A stretch of 5,152 bases of DNA from Phycisphaerales bacterium. GTDB lineage: Bacteria > Planctomycetota > Phycisphaerae > Phycisphaerales > UBA1924. Below the pieces are notes generated by a model. That model saw only the letters and a list, made by a program, of their open reading frames with translations, did no database searches and was not told where the DNA came from. The DNA is taken from NCBI GenBank assembly GCA_029260335.1, contig JAJDDL010000174.1, positions 1-5,152 of the forward strand. Reading direction: 5' to 3'. Within the stretch, counting starts at the first letter, position 1. Every line of letters starts with the position of its first letter. This document shows positions 1 to 5,152 of this stretch, one piece after another. Position numbers and translations under genes: made by a program.

Positions 1-357
1 GCCGCCGCAACGCGCTATGAAGAGCGATACCGGTGGATCATGGGCAATTGCAGCGAAGCGGTCTTCATTCTCGATGTCGAGAATGACGCGCTGCTCGATG
101 TGAACGATCATGCAGCGGAGATTCTGGGATACTCTCGCGAGGAGTTGCTTTCGGTGCCGATCAGCAAGATTCACCCCGACGAAATGCCTCGATTCCGGGC
201 GTTCGTTCAGAAAGTCAATGACGAAGGGACCGGCCAGTCTCGGGAGTTGACCTGCCGAACCAAGGACGGGCGAAGCCTCGACGCGATAATCTCGGCGACG
301 ACCTTTGATTGGAATGATCACCCGTGCGTGCTGGCGCTGGTCCGCGCGGCGGATTAG
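1..357 (+). CDS. PAS-domain protein, C-terminal part (5' end outside window)
   Basis: The reading frame is open from base 1 and ends at TAG 355-357, giving the last 118 residues of a longer protein. An internal ATG at 40 lies inside the PAS fold, so it is not the real start. Residues 4-14 form a charged and aromatic linker helix of the kind that precedes PAS domains. The PAS core follows: AVFILD strand at 20-25, the conserved Asn in DVN (33-35), the GYSREELL helix (43-50), an IHPDE turn, a TCRTKDG hairpin, and the last strand CVLALVR just before the stop. PAS domains sense ligands, redox state or light, or mediate dimerisation; the ligand here cannot be told. Unusually, the protein stops right where a PAS domain normally passes its signal to a kinase or GGDEF domain, so any output module must lie upstream. 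The PAS assignment is strong; the full-length function is unknown. Confidence 0.88.
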   Translation, partial: AAATRYEERYRWIMGNCSEAVFILDVENDALLDVNDHAAEILGYSREELLSVPISKIHPDEMPRFRAFVQKVNDEGTGQSRELTCRTKDGRSLDAIISATTFDWNDHPCVLALVRAAD

Positions 358-395
358 CCCACTCACCCGCTTTAAAATACCAGTTCGATCTTCGG

Positions 396-415
396 ACCAT
401 CAAGGCACCGATGGT
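396..415. repeat. Short inverted repeat upstream of hydrolase gene
   Basis: ACCATC (396-401) and GATGGT (410-415) are perfect reverse complements separated by 8 nt. No U-rich tract follows, so this is not a canonical intrinsic terminator. It could be a weak hairpin or an operator half-site pair, but six base pairs can occur by chance. Confidence 0.25.
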
Positions 416-494
416 GATCTCCAACACTCCGTTTGCCCAAATCTTCAACTGGTGCGGAGAGACTCGTCACGAGCTGATCATCGGTTAAGCTCCC

Positions 495-502
495 GAGAGG
501 AG
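495..502 (+). promoter_or_regulatory. Shine-Dalgarno site for the hydrolase gene
   Basis: GAGAGGAG contains an AGGAG core (498-502) lying 7 nt before the ATG at 510. This near-ideal spacing fixes the start codon and places a signal peptide at the N-terminus. Confidence 0.8.
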
Positions 503-509
503 AACTCGA

Positions 510-2483
510 ATGAAGAACCTGCGCCTGTCTCTACTCACCGTGTGCGTTGCGATCGGCCCAGTCTGGGGCGAGGTCGAGCGTGTGGAGATCGCCAGCCGAG
601 AGGTCGTGCTCGAGGGCAAGGAGTTCGGCGACGCCGGGGCATATGAGCGACTGAACGGCTCGGTGCACTTCGCGTGGGATCCCTCCAATCCGGCGAACGA
701 CGCGATCGTGGATCTGAATCTCGCGGCTCCAGGCGAAGACGGGCTCGTGCGAGCCTCGGCGAACTTCATGGTGCTCCAGCCGCTCGATCCTGAGCAACGC
801 GCGGGGGTGGGCCTCTTTGAGGTTTCCAATCGTGGCGGCAAGGCGTCGCTCAGTTATTTCAATCGTGCGCGCGGATCGAGCGAGCCGACGACCGCGACCC
901 ACTTTGGCGATGGGTTGCTCATGCGCCACGGCTTGACTGTGATCTGGGTTGGATGGCAGTGGGATGTGCCCGGTGGGCCCGAGCGGTTGCGGCTGGATGC
1001 TCCGGTTGCGCGCGAAGCCGAAGCAGGGCTCGTGCGGTCAGATTGGGTTGTCAATGAGCCGACGCCAGAGTTACACCTTGGGCATCGAGGGCACAACGCC
1101 TACATGCCCTCGGCGATCAAGGATCCACGCAACGTGCTGACTGCGCGCGACGGTCGCAACTCCCCGCGTCGGATCGTTGACCGAATCAAGTGGCGCTTCG
1201 AGAGCCTCGTTTCCTCCGATGCGGTCGGCCAGCCGCGGATCGTGCTCGATGGCGGATTCCAGGCCGGTCACATCTACGAGTTGGTGTACGTGGCTCGCGA
1301 GCCGCGCGTTGCGGGCGCGGGCCTCGCGGCGATCCGCGATATCGCGGCGTATGCCAAGCACGATCCGAGTTGCGACTTCGCCATCGATCACGCCATCGCC
1401 TTCGGCGTCTCACAGACCGGGCGATTCCTGCGCATGTTCCTCTACCAAGGTTTCAACGCCGACGAAAACGGCAGGCGGGCCTACGACGGCATGCTCATCC
1501 ACACCGCCGGGGCCGGGCGCGGCAGCTTCAATCACCGCTACGCCCAGGCCTCACGCGATGCCCATCGCTACTCGGCGTTCTTCTATCCCACCGACATCTT
1601 CCCCTTCACATCAAGCACGCAGACCGATACGCAAACAGGCTCGCGCGATGGCATCATGGCCCGGACCAAGCCCGAGCATGCGCCCAAAGTCTTTAGCACG
1701 AACTCGGGGTATGAGTATTGGGGCAGGGCCGCGGCTCTAATCCACGTCAGTACCGACGGCACGCGCGATGTCGCGCCCCTGGACACCGAACGCATCTACC
1801 ACTTCTCTAGTGGCCAGCACTACGTTCATCGCGGACCGACACCCGCGTTGGAAGGGCGCGCAGCGCTCGGCACTCCTGTGGACTATTTAGTTACCGAGCG
1901 GGCGCTCCTCATCCGGCTCATCGAGTGGGTTGTAAGTGACTCCGACCCCCCGGCCTCGCGATACCCTCGGCTGAAAGATGGCTCACTCGTGGCGATCGAA
2001 GACTGGAGCTTCCCGAGTATTCCCGAGTTGACCTTGCCGACCGTCGCGCACGGGGCGTATCGGGCTGACTACGGATCTCGCTTTGCGAAGGGCATTGTGG
2101 ATACCCAGCCTCCTCGGTTAGGACCGAGCTATCCGGTGCTAGTGCCCGCGGTGGATGAGTTCGGCAACGAGATCGCGGGCGTTCGCACGCTTGAGACCAT
2201 CGTGCCCTTGGCGACCTACACACCCTGGTCATTGCGACTGGGCATGCCGGGGCCGACTGACGAGCTTCGCGACTTTGTGGGCATGACGATCCCTTTGCCG
2301 GGGACTCGCGAAGAGCGGGTGGCGAGAGAAGACCCAAGGCCGAGTATCGCCGAGCTCTACGAATCGAAGCAGGCGTTTTTGGACACCGTGAGGCTCGCGG
2401 GCGAGCAACTCGTGCACGACGGGTTCATGCTTGGCGAAGACCTGCCGCGGGCGATCGAGGCCGCGTCACGACGGTGGCGGTAG
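510..2483 (+). CDS. Secreted alpha/beta-hydrolase-domain protein (Abhydrolase_10-like)
   Basis: A complete 657-residue protein. Residues 1-20 are a signal peptide (basic start, hydrophobic core LSLLTVCVAI, likely cut after VWG), so it should act in the periplasm or outside the cell. The mature N-terminus carries family-typical signatures that I recognise: VEIASREVVLEGKEFGDAG (24-42), AYERLNGSVHF, and LFEVSNRGGK (102-111). The nucleophile elbow is GVSQTGR, giving Ser301. Further on, NSGYEYWGRAAALIH has Glu402, a candidate catalytic acid, and HFSSGQH has His437, the likely catalytic base (related proteins carry a GTQH-type motif here). The C-terminal 180 residues (VPLATYTPW, 565-573; DPRPSIAELY, 608-617) also fit the family. 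An esterase or related hydrolase activity is likely, but the natural substrate is unknown. The reading frame is intact. The last 59 nt overlap the 3' end of the opposing NTPase gene. Confidence 0.88.
   Translation: MKNLRLSLLTVCVAIGPVWGEVERVEIASREVVLEGKEFGDAGAYERLNGSVHFAWDPSNPANDAIVDLNLAAPGEDGLVRASANFMVLQPLDPEQRAGVGLFEVSNRGGKASLSYFNRARGSSEPTTATHFGDGLLMRHGLTVIWVGWQWDVPGGPERLRLDAPVAREAEAGLVRSDWVVNEPTPELHLGHRGHNAYMPSAIKDPRNVLTARDGRNSPRRIVDRIKWRFESLVSSDAVGQPRIVLDGGFQAGHIYELVYVAREPRVAGAGLAAIRDIAAYAKHDPSCDFAIDHAIAFGVSQTGRFLRMFLYQGFNADENGRRAYDGMLIHTAGAGRGSFNHRYAQASRDAHRYSAFFYPTDIFPFTSSTQTDTQTGSRDGIMARTKPEHAPKVFSTNSGYEYWGRAAALIHVSTDGTRDVAPLDTERIYHFSSGQHYVHRGPTPALEGRAALGTPVDYLVTERALLIRLIEWVVSDSDPPASRYPRLKDGSLVAIEDWSFPSIPELTLPTVAHGAYRADYGSRFAKGIVDTQPPRLGPSYPVLVPAVDEFGNEIAGVRTLETIVPLATYTPWSLRLGMPGPTDELRDFVGMTIPLPGTREERVAREDPRPSIAELYESKQAFLDTVRLAGEQLVHDGFMLGEDLPRAIEAASRRWR
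2393..2406. repeat. GC-rich inverted repeat near the convergent gene ends
   Basis: GCTCGC (2393-2398) and GCGAGC (2401-2406) form a perfect inverted repeat, best folded as a 5-bp stem with a CGGG loop. It lies about 19 nt past the stop of the minus-strand NTPase gene, inside the hydrolase coding region. No U-run follows on the minus strand (the sequence there reads CTCACGG). It could aid 3'-end formation of the operon transcript, but it is not a standard intrinsic terminator and may be chance. Confidence 0.25.
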
Positions 2484-3090
2484 GCGTGTGCGCGTCCTCC
2501 CATTGGTCGTAAAGCGCAAACAGGACCTCACGAAGGCTGCCGTCGTGTGTCTTGAGTAACTTGGTAATCTCATCTGTGCCGATCTTTGTCGTTGGATCCA
2601 ATCGGACCACCAAGGCGCGAGCGAGTTCGGGCGAAACGACGCGGGTGTGCAGATGTGGTAATCCCAGATCGCGATGGGTCGTGACTACTGGGATGATCGC
2701 GCGTGCACGCATCGCCGCGCGGACCGCGCGCCAACGAACGGGGCCGAACATCTCGGCGGAATCGATGAAGGCGAGTGATCGCGAGCGAAGCTTGTCGAGT
2801 TTGCGAGCTCGAAAGAACTCCGCCCGCAGACCGCGAGTCTGGGCCAACCGGAAGAGATGCTTGAGAAGTGAAGTCTTGCCGCTGCCTTGGGGGCCGGTGA
2901 TCTGGCCGCCGCGAGCCTGCAGAACCTCGGCCAATGTCTCGTGGAGATGCTGAGGTCGGAAAGACCCATCACCATCAAGAAACGGCAACGCGCCGGGTTC
3001 AACATGCTCGATCGCGAACGGATTCCAGCGCGCACCCGAGCCCAGGCTTGCTCTCCCGGAATCTTCATCAGTTACCATCGCGTTGCTCAC
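2425..3090 (-). CDS. Small P-loop NTPase, third gene of arrestin-like operon
   Basis: A 221-residue protein with a clear Walker A motif GPQGSGKT (66-73) preceded by a strand (GGQIT) and followed by a SLLKHLFRLA helix. The Walker B strand is SLAFID (105-110) with Asp110; Ser follows directly and Glu113 comes two residues later, unlike the usual AAA+ DE pair. A third strand AIIPVVTTH (131-139) ends in polar residues suited to a sensor-1 role. A helical C-terminal part includes DGSLREVLFALYDQWE (183-198), then a low-complexity tail. It is too short for a full AAA+ module with lid or for a DNA-binding fusion. I chose the GTG start at 3090 because it overlaps the previous stop as GTGA; neither it nor the in-frame ATG at 3078 has a good Shine-Dalgarno site, so translation probably depends on coupling. 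There is no signal peptide or membrane segment, so it is cytosolic. It is likely an ATPase or ATP switch; family beyond P-loop is unresolved. Confidence 0.8.
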   Translation of the reverse strand: MSNAMVTDEDSGRASLGSGARWNPFAIEHVEPGALPFLDGDGSFRPQHLHETLAEVLQARGGQITGPQGSGKTSLLKHLFRLAQTRGLRAEFFRARKLDKLRSRSLAFIDSAEMFGPVRWRAVRAAMRARAIIPVVTTHRDLGLPHLHTRVVSPELARALVVRLDPTTKIGTDEITKLLKTHDGSLREVLFALYDQWEDAHTPTATVVTRPRSPAAGLRQA

Positions 3091-3452
3091 ATCAAGTACA
3101 CGCTGTGATCGTGCTTTGTGTCAAACACCATTGGGCGATCGAGACGCACGCGCAGTTGCCACTCGATCTTGATCAGCCGCCCTTGGTAGGTGAGCGGCGC
3201 GAGCGGGGCCTCGAACTCTATAGGAATCTCGGTGACCCCTTGGGACAGCTCGGGCCCGGCATGGATCTGCGTGTCCACGACCGTGCTTTTGTCGGTGTTG
3301 CCCTTGCCCGAGGTCTTCCATCGGAGTTGAAGCTTGGCGTTGCGGATCTTCACCCGTTCCTCGGCGTCGATGCGCACCACGCCCGACACGGTCGAGCCGC
3401 GGAGAATCTGATCTCCCCCGGCTAGTTCCACGCTCACCCGAGGCCCGCTCAT
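3087..3452 (-). CDS. Small arrestin-like beta-sandwich protein
   Basis: A 121-residue soluble protein, mostly predicted beta strand. The pattern matches one lobe of an arrestin/Spo0M/Vps26-type fold: a first strand VSVEL (6-10), then ILRGSTVSGVVRI (16-28), the usual position of the G-x-x-V-x-G turn, then KIRNAKLQLRW (35-45), a variable loop (46-58), a GVTEIPIEFEAPLAPLTYQG segment (72-91) with the Pro-rich turn before IKIEWQLRVRLD (94-105), and a last strand HSVYLM at the C-terminus. There is no signal peptide or membrane helix. The start ATG at 3452 has a strong GGAGG site 7 nt upstream and overlaps the preceding stop as ATGA. It resembles the C-terminal half of its upstream neighbour in fold and motif order. 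Family placement comes from pattern recognition rather than a search; the partner or cargo is unknown. Confidence 0.72.
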   Translation of the reverse strand: MSGPRVSVELAGGDQILRGSTVSGVVRIDAEERVKIRNAKLQLRWKTSGKGNTDKSTVVDTQIHAGPELSQGVTEIPIEFEAPLAPLTYQGRLIKIEWQLRVRLDRPMVFDTKHDHSVYLM

Positions 3453-4144
3453 GCCAAGGCCTCCGAGAAATCAGACACAACACGCTCGGCAAGCTCGAGC
3501 GGGTACACATCAAAGATGTAACGCAACTCGTGGGCGTGATCGGGCGGAAAAACCCGCTTGACGATGAGCTCCCACCGGATCTCGTTGTTGCTGGCCTGGA
3601 ACGAGTGCATCGCCTCGGCTGGCACCGTGAACGTGAACTCCTGGATGTACCCCGGCTGCACACGTTCCATCTGCTCTTCCTCGAAGAGCGTCAGTTCATA
3701 GACATCCTCGCTTGCCGTCACCGTGTCGGTGCCTTGGGTGTAGGACGCTCGCTCCTGACAGTTCAGCTGGATCGCCAGGCTCGCGATCGGCCCGCCCTTC
3801 TTGAACTGGACCATGCCCTGGACTTCTTCGCCGGGCACAATCGGGTCGGCCGAGATTTCCACGATCAGCGGCCGCCGATGCCCTCGGATCCCCCCCAGCA
3901 CCTTGCGTCGCCCCGCAGGAAACAACAGGCTGATCGGCACAACCAGCAGAGCGATTACAAAGACCATGAGCAAGAGCCCGATGATCAACGGCGAGAAGAT
4001 CACCAACGCAATCCACCCGCCAACGCTGTTGTAAGACTTGCGATTGCCCGCTCGAAGCCCGCGGGCCAGCGTGTGACCGAGCTTGGAGGACGGCAAGGGC
4101 ATCCCCAGCGGCTTCATGAACTTGATCGCGGCCTTGGTGCTCAT
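3449..4144 (-). CDS. Membrane-anchored arrestin-like protein, first gene of operon
   Basis: A 231-residue protein in three parts. Residues 1-42 are a basic N-terminal tail. Residues 43-75 are a very hydrophobic stretch (WIALVIF, SPLIIGLLLM, VFVIALLVVP, ISLLF) of about 33 residues interrupted by prolines at 52 and 70. Residues 93-215 are a beta-rich domain with arrestin-like order: LIVEIS (93-98), IVPGEEVQGMVQF (102-114), SLAIQLNCQERASY (122-135), YIQEFTFTVP (166-175), EIRWELIVK (188-196) and ELRYIFDVYP (206-215). Basic residues flank the hydrophobic stretch on both sides (R28/R31/R35/K36 and R79/R80/K81/R87), which favours a hairpin with both ends in the cytoplasm, although a single long helix is possible. 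The start is the ATG at 4144; no Shine-Dalgarno site precedes it, but a TATACT box lies 8-14 nt upstream. It probably tethers the complex to the inner membrane. Fold call is moderately sure; function unknown. Confidence 0.72.
   Translation of the reverse strand: MSTKAAIKFMKPLGMPLPSSKLGHTLARGLRAGNRKSYNSVGGWIALVIFSPLIIGLLLMVFVIALLVVPISLLFPAGRRKVLGGIRGHRRPLIVEISADPIVPGEEVQGMVQFKKGGPIASLAIQLNCQERASYTQGTDTVTASEDVYELTLFEEEQMERVQPGYIQEFTFTVPAEAMHSFQASNNEIRWELIVKRVFPPDHAHELRYIFDVYPLELAERVVSDFSEALA
3460..3464 (-). promoter_or_regulatory. Shine-Dalgarno site for small arrestin-like gene
   Basis: Read on the minus strand this is GGAGG, 7 nt before the ATG at 3452. It lies inside the coding end of the previous gene. 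It is the only strong ribosome binding site in the operon, so this subunit may be made in excess over its neighbours. Confidence 0.75.
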
Positions 4145-4152
4145 GGGGCGGC

Positions 4153-4158
4153 AGTATA
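4153..4158 (-). promoter_or_regulatory. Possible -10 box of the arrestin-like operon
   Basis: On the minus strand the sequence reads TATACT, matching 5 of 6 positions of the bacterial TATAAT box, in an otherwise GC-rich stretch. It lies 8-14 nt before the ATG at 4144, so transcription would begin at or almost at the start codon and give a leaderless mRNA. This agrees with the lack of a Shine-Dalgarno site there. No good -35 hexamer sits at the expected spacing; the nearest candidate, CTGACA (4191-4186), is about 27 nt away. Confidence 0.35.
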
Positions 4159-4330
4159 CGAGACGGCGGCCCCCGCGAGCCCTGCTGTCAGGTCAGTCAC
4201 ATATTCGAGCAAAGCCCCGTGAGTCGCTCAGGTGGATCTCGTTTATGACCCTGGAGCGGTTGGGTTTGGATCGCTTCGAGGGACACGCAATCGCCGTCGG
4301 CGTGCTCCACTCAGGACTTCACACGGCACC

Positions 4331-4335
4331 AAGGA
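4331..4335 (+). promoter_or_regulatory. Shine-Dalgarno site for peptidase-like gene
   Basis: AAGGA ends 9 nt before the ATG at 4345. It supports that start, which also gives a complete signal peptide. Confidence 0.65.
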
Positions 4336-4344
4336 CTAACCGCC

Positions 4345-5152
4345 ATGACACGCAACGCCAAGACACTGCTTATGTCCACTCTGGCCGGCACCACGCTCGC
4401 GCTTTGTGCCGGGCCCAGCGCCGCCGCTCCTGAGGAACTCTCTGATGGCGAAAAGGCCAAAGTCCGGAGCATGCTCACGCTCATGATCAAGATGCAGTGT
4501 GAGTCGGCCCATCCGCTTGCGACCATCGAGGAGTGCTTGGATCAGGGTGGCGCAAACGCCGCGGAATACGACGAGCTGCCATCCTCGGCAGGCGGCACCT
4601 TCAAGCCGACCATGAAATACGCGATCAGCCAGTACTTCTCCATGCTTCGCGGCACCAACCGATTGCTCAAGGACGGCCGTTCGGCCGGCGGCAGCACCGA
4701 CTGGGTCGGCGGCGGCATCGATGGCGACAAGGTCATCATCTCCGAGAAGCTCCTTGAGAAATGGTGCGACGCTGGCAACACCGTCGATCCCTGCGATCAG
4801 GCCGCCGCCAAGTTCTGGATCATGGGCACCCTGGCCAACGAAGCCGCCCACGTATTCCAGGTGCCAATGCCCCTGGACACGGTGCCCAACGACCGCAAGC
4901 GATGCGACGCCGAACGCGACAGCGATTTCATGACGCTCAAGTTCCTCAACGGCGTTGTCGATCGCATGAGCAAGGACAATGGCGATCCGCACACAAGCCT
5001 CGCGGGCATCGAGGGCGAAGGCCCCGCCGGCAAGCTGCTGGCCGATTGCCTCCGCAAGATGGGTGTCGATTCCCAAGCCGAGATCGCCGACACGCTCAAG
5101 AAGCTGAAAGACCGACGCGACTTCTATCAGGATCGCAAGGAGAACCTCTTTG
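4345..5152 (+). CDS. Secreted metallopeptidase-like protein with altered zinc motif (3' end outside window)
   Basis: An open frame of 269 codons runs off the window without a stop. Residues 1-28 are a signal peptide (MTRNAK basic start, hydrophobic LLMSTLAGTTLAL, likely cut after SAAA before PEEL). Cys21 is not in a good lipobox, because Leu20 precedes it. The mature part has six cysteines in view (52, 64, 141, 150, 187, 235); pairs such as C52/C64 and C141/C150 suit disulfides in an exported protein. The segment GTLANEAAHVFQ (161-172) looks like the HExxHxxQ helix of zinc metallopeptidases, with Asn165 where the first His should be. Eighteen residues past Gln172, CDAERDSDFMTL (187-198) resembles the downstream Glu/Asp helix that gives the third ligand in such enzymes. 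A KKLKDRRDFYQDRKEN helix follows near the window edge. It may be a pseudo-enzyme or use a non-standard ligand set. Secretion is well supported; the peptidase link is an inference from motif shape. Confidence 0.75.
   Translation, partial: MTRNAKTLLMSTLAGTTLALCAGPSAAAPEELSDGEKAKVRSMLTLMIKMQCESAHPLATIEECLDQGGANAAEYDELPSSAGGTFKPTMKYAISQYFSMLRGTNRLLKDGRSAGGSTDWVGGGIDGDKVIISEKLLEKWCDAGNTVDPCDQAAAKFWIMGTLANEAAHVFQVPMPLDTVPNDRKRCDAERDSDFMTLKFLNGVVDRMSKDNGDPHTSLAGIEGEGPAGKLLADCLRKMGVDSQAEIADTLKKLKDRRDFYQDRKENLF

Larger units (their letters stand above)
358..509. other. Intergenic gap between PAS gene and hydrolase gene
   Basis: This 152-nt gap has no convincing gene. It holds an AT-rich patch (TTTAAAATAC, 371-380) that could belong to a promoter for the downstream hydrolase, but no well-spaced -35 partner is evident. 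It also holds a 6-bp inverted repeat at 396-415 and the hydrolase ribosome binding site near 495-502. A 25-codon ATG frame (411-488) is present but has no clear ribosome binding site and no recognisable sequence. The gap is large enough that the two flanking genes may be transcribed separately. Confidence 0.6.
2425..4144 (-). other. Three-gene operon: membrane arrestin-like, arrestin-like, P-loop NTPase
   Basis: Three minus-strand genes are stacked with 4-nt stop/start overlaps: ATGA at 3452-3449 and GTGA at 3090-3087. This implies one transcript with translational coupling and fixed relative output, as is common for subunits of one complex. The order is membrane-anchored arrestin-like protein, small arrestin-like protein, NTPase. 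No internal promoter or terminator is visible and there is no space for one between genes. I do not recognise this trio as a named system. Confidence 0.75.
4145..4344. other. Divergent intergenic region
   Basis: These 200 nt separate the minus-strand operon from the plus-strand peptidase-like gene and should hold both promoters. On the minus side a TATACT box is visible close to the start codon. On the plus side a Shine-Dalgarno site is clear, but no convincing -35/-10 pair was found. No gene, long repeat or structured RNA is evident here. Confidence 0.6.

Noticed and set aside
341..353. TCCGC/GCGGA inverted repeat at the end of the PAS gene as a terminator
   Set aside because: The stem is only 5 bp with a 3-nt loop and is not followed by a T-run.
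411..488. A 25-codon ATG frame in the gap before the hydrolase gene
   Set aside because: No clear ribosome binding site, no known leader-peptide pattern such as runs of one amino acid, and no adjoining attenuator hairpin with a U-tract.
1177..1740. Overlapping open frames inside the hydrolase gene, both strands
   Set aside because: They encode Arg/Ser/Pro-rich sequences without domains, and the hydrolase frame carries all catalytic motifs.
3530..4222. Plus-strand open frame of 230 codons across the arrestin-like gene
   Set aside because: It is rich in Arg, His and Gln with no recognisable domain and sits opposite a gene with a membrane segment and ordered beta strands. It is a shadow frame.
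4145..4344. Search for a structured RNA, riboswitch or operator in the divergent region
   Set aside because: Only short, imperfect repeats such as TCAGGT copies and a TCAC/GTGA pair were found, at the level expected by chance.
4336..5076. Long minus-strand open frame of 246 codons opposite the peptidase-like gene
   Set aside because: It lies antisense to a gene with a clear signal peptide, ribosome site and cysteine pattern. Its protein is Ala/Gly/Val-rich with no motif, as expected from the mirror frame of GC-rich codons.

Overview
The window is GC-rich and gene-dense. Start codons, Shine-Dalgarno-like sites and 4-nt gene overlaps are all bacterial. No rRNA, tRNA, CRISPR array or insertion sequence was seen. 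Lineage cannot be fixed from this sequence. The mix of secreted proteins with unusual arrestin-fold and NTPase genes would suit a planctomycete-like or other environmental bacterium, but that is a weak inference.

Layout, left to right. (1) The 3' end of a gene whose last domain is a PAS sensor domain (1-357, +). (2) A 152-nt gap, then a complete gene for a secreted protein of the large alpha/beta-hydrolase family called Abhydrolase_10-like here (510-2483, +), with a GxSxxG nucleophile elbow. (3) A compact three-gene operon on the minus strand (4144 down to 2425). In transcription order it encodes a membrane-anchored arrestin-like protein, a small soluble arrestin-like protein and a short P-loop NTPase. 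The genes are joined by ATGA and GTGA overlaps, and the last one runs tail-to-tail 59 nt into the hydrolase gene. (4) A 200-nt divergent intergenic region. (5) The 5' part of a gene for a secreted, cysteine-containing protein (4345 to window end, +) whose core resembles a zinc metallopeptidase with the first motif histidine replaced by asparagine.

How the genes work together. The minus-strand operon is the most coherent functional unit and the best candidate for an undescribed system. Two single-lobe arrestin-like proteins, one tethered to the membrane, are translated in lockstep with a small ATPase. A membrane-localised complex is the natural hypothesis, with the two beta-sandwich proteins as scaffold or adaptor and the NTPase as switch or motor. 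Nothing in the sequence reveals its cargo. The hydrolase, the PAS protein and the peptidase-like protein look like independent neighbours.
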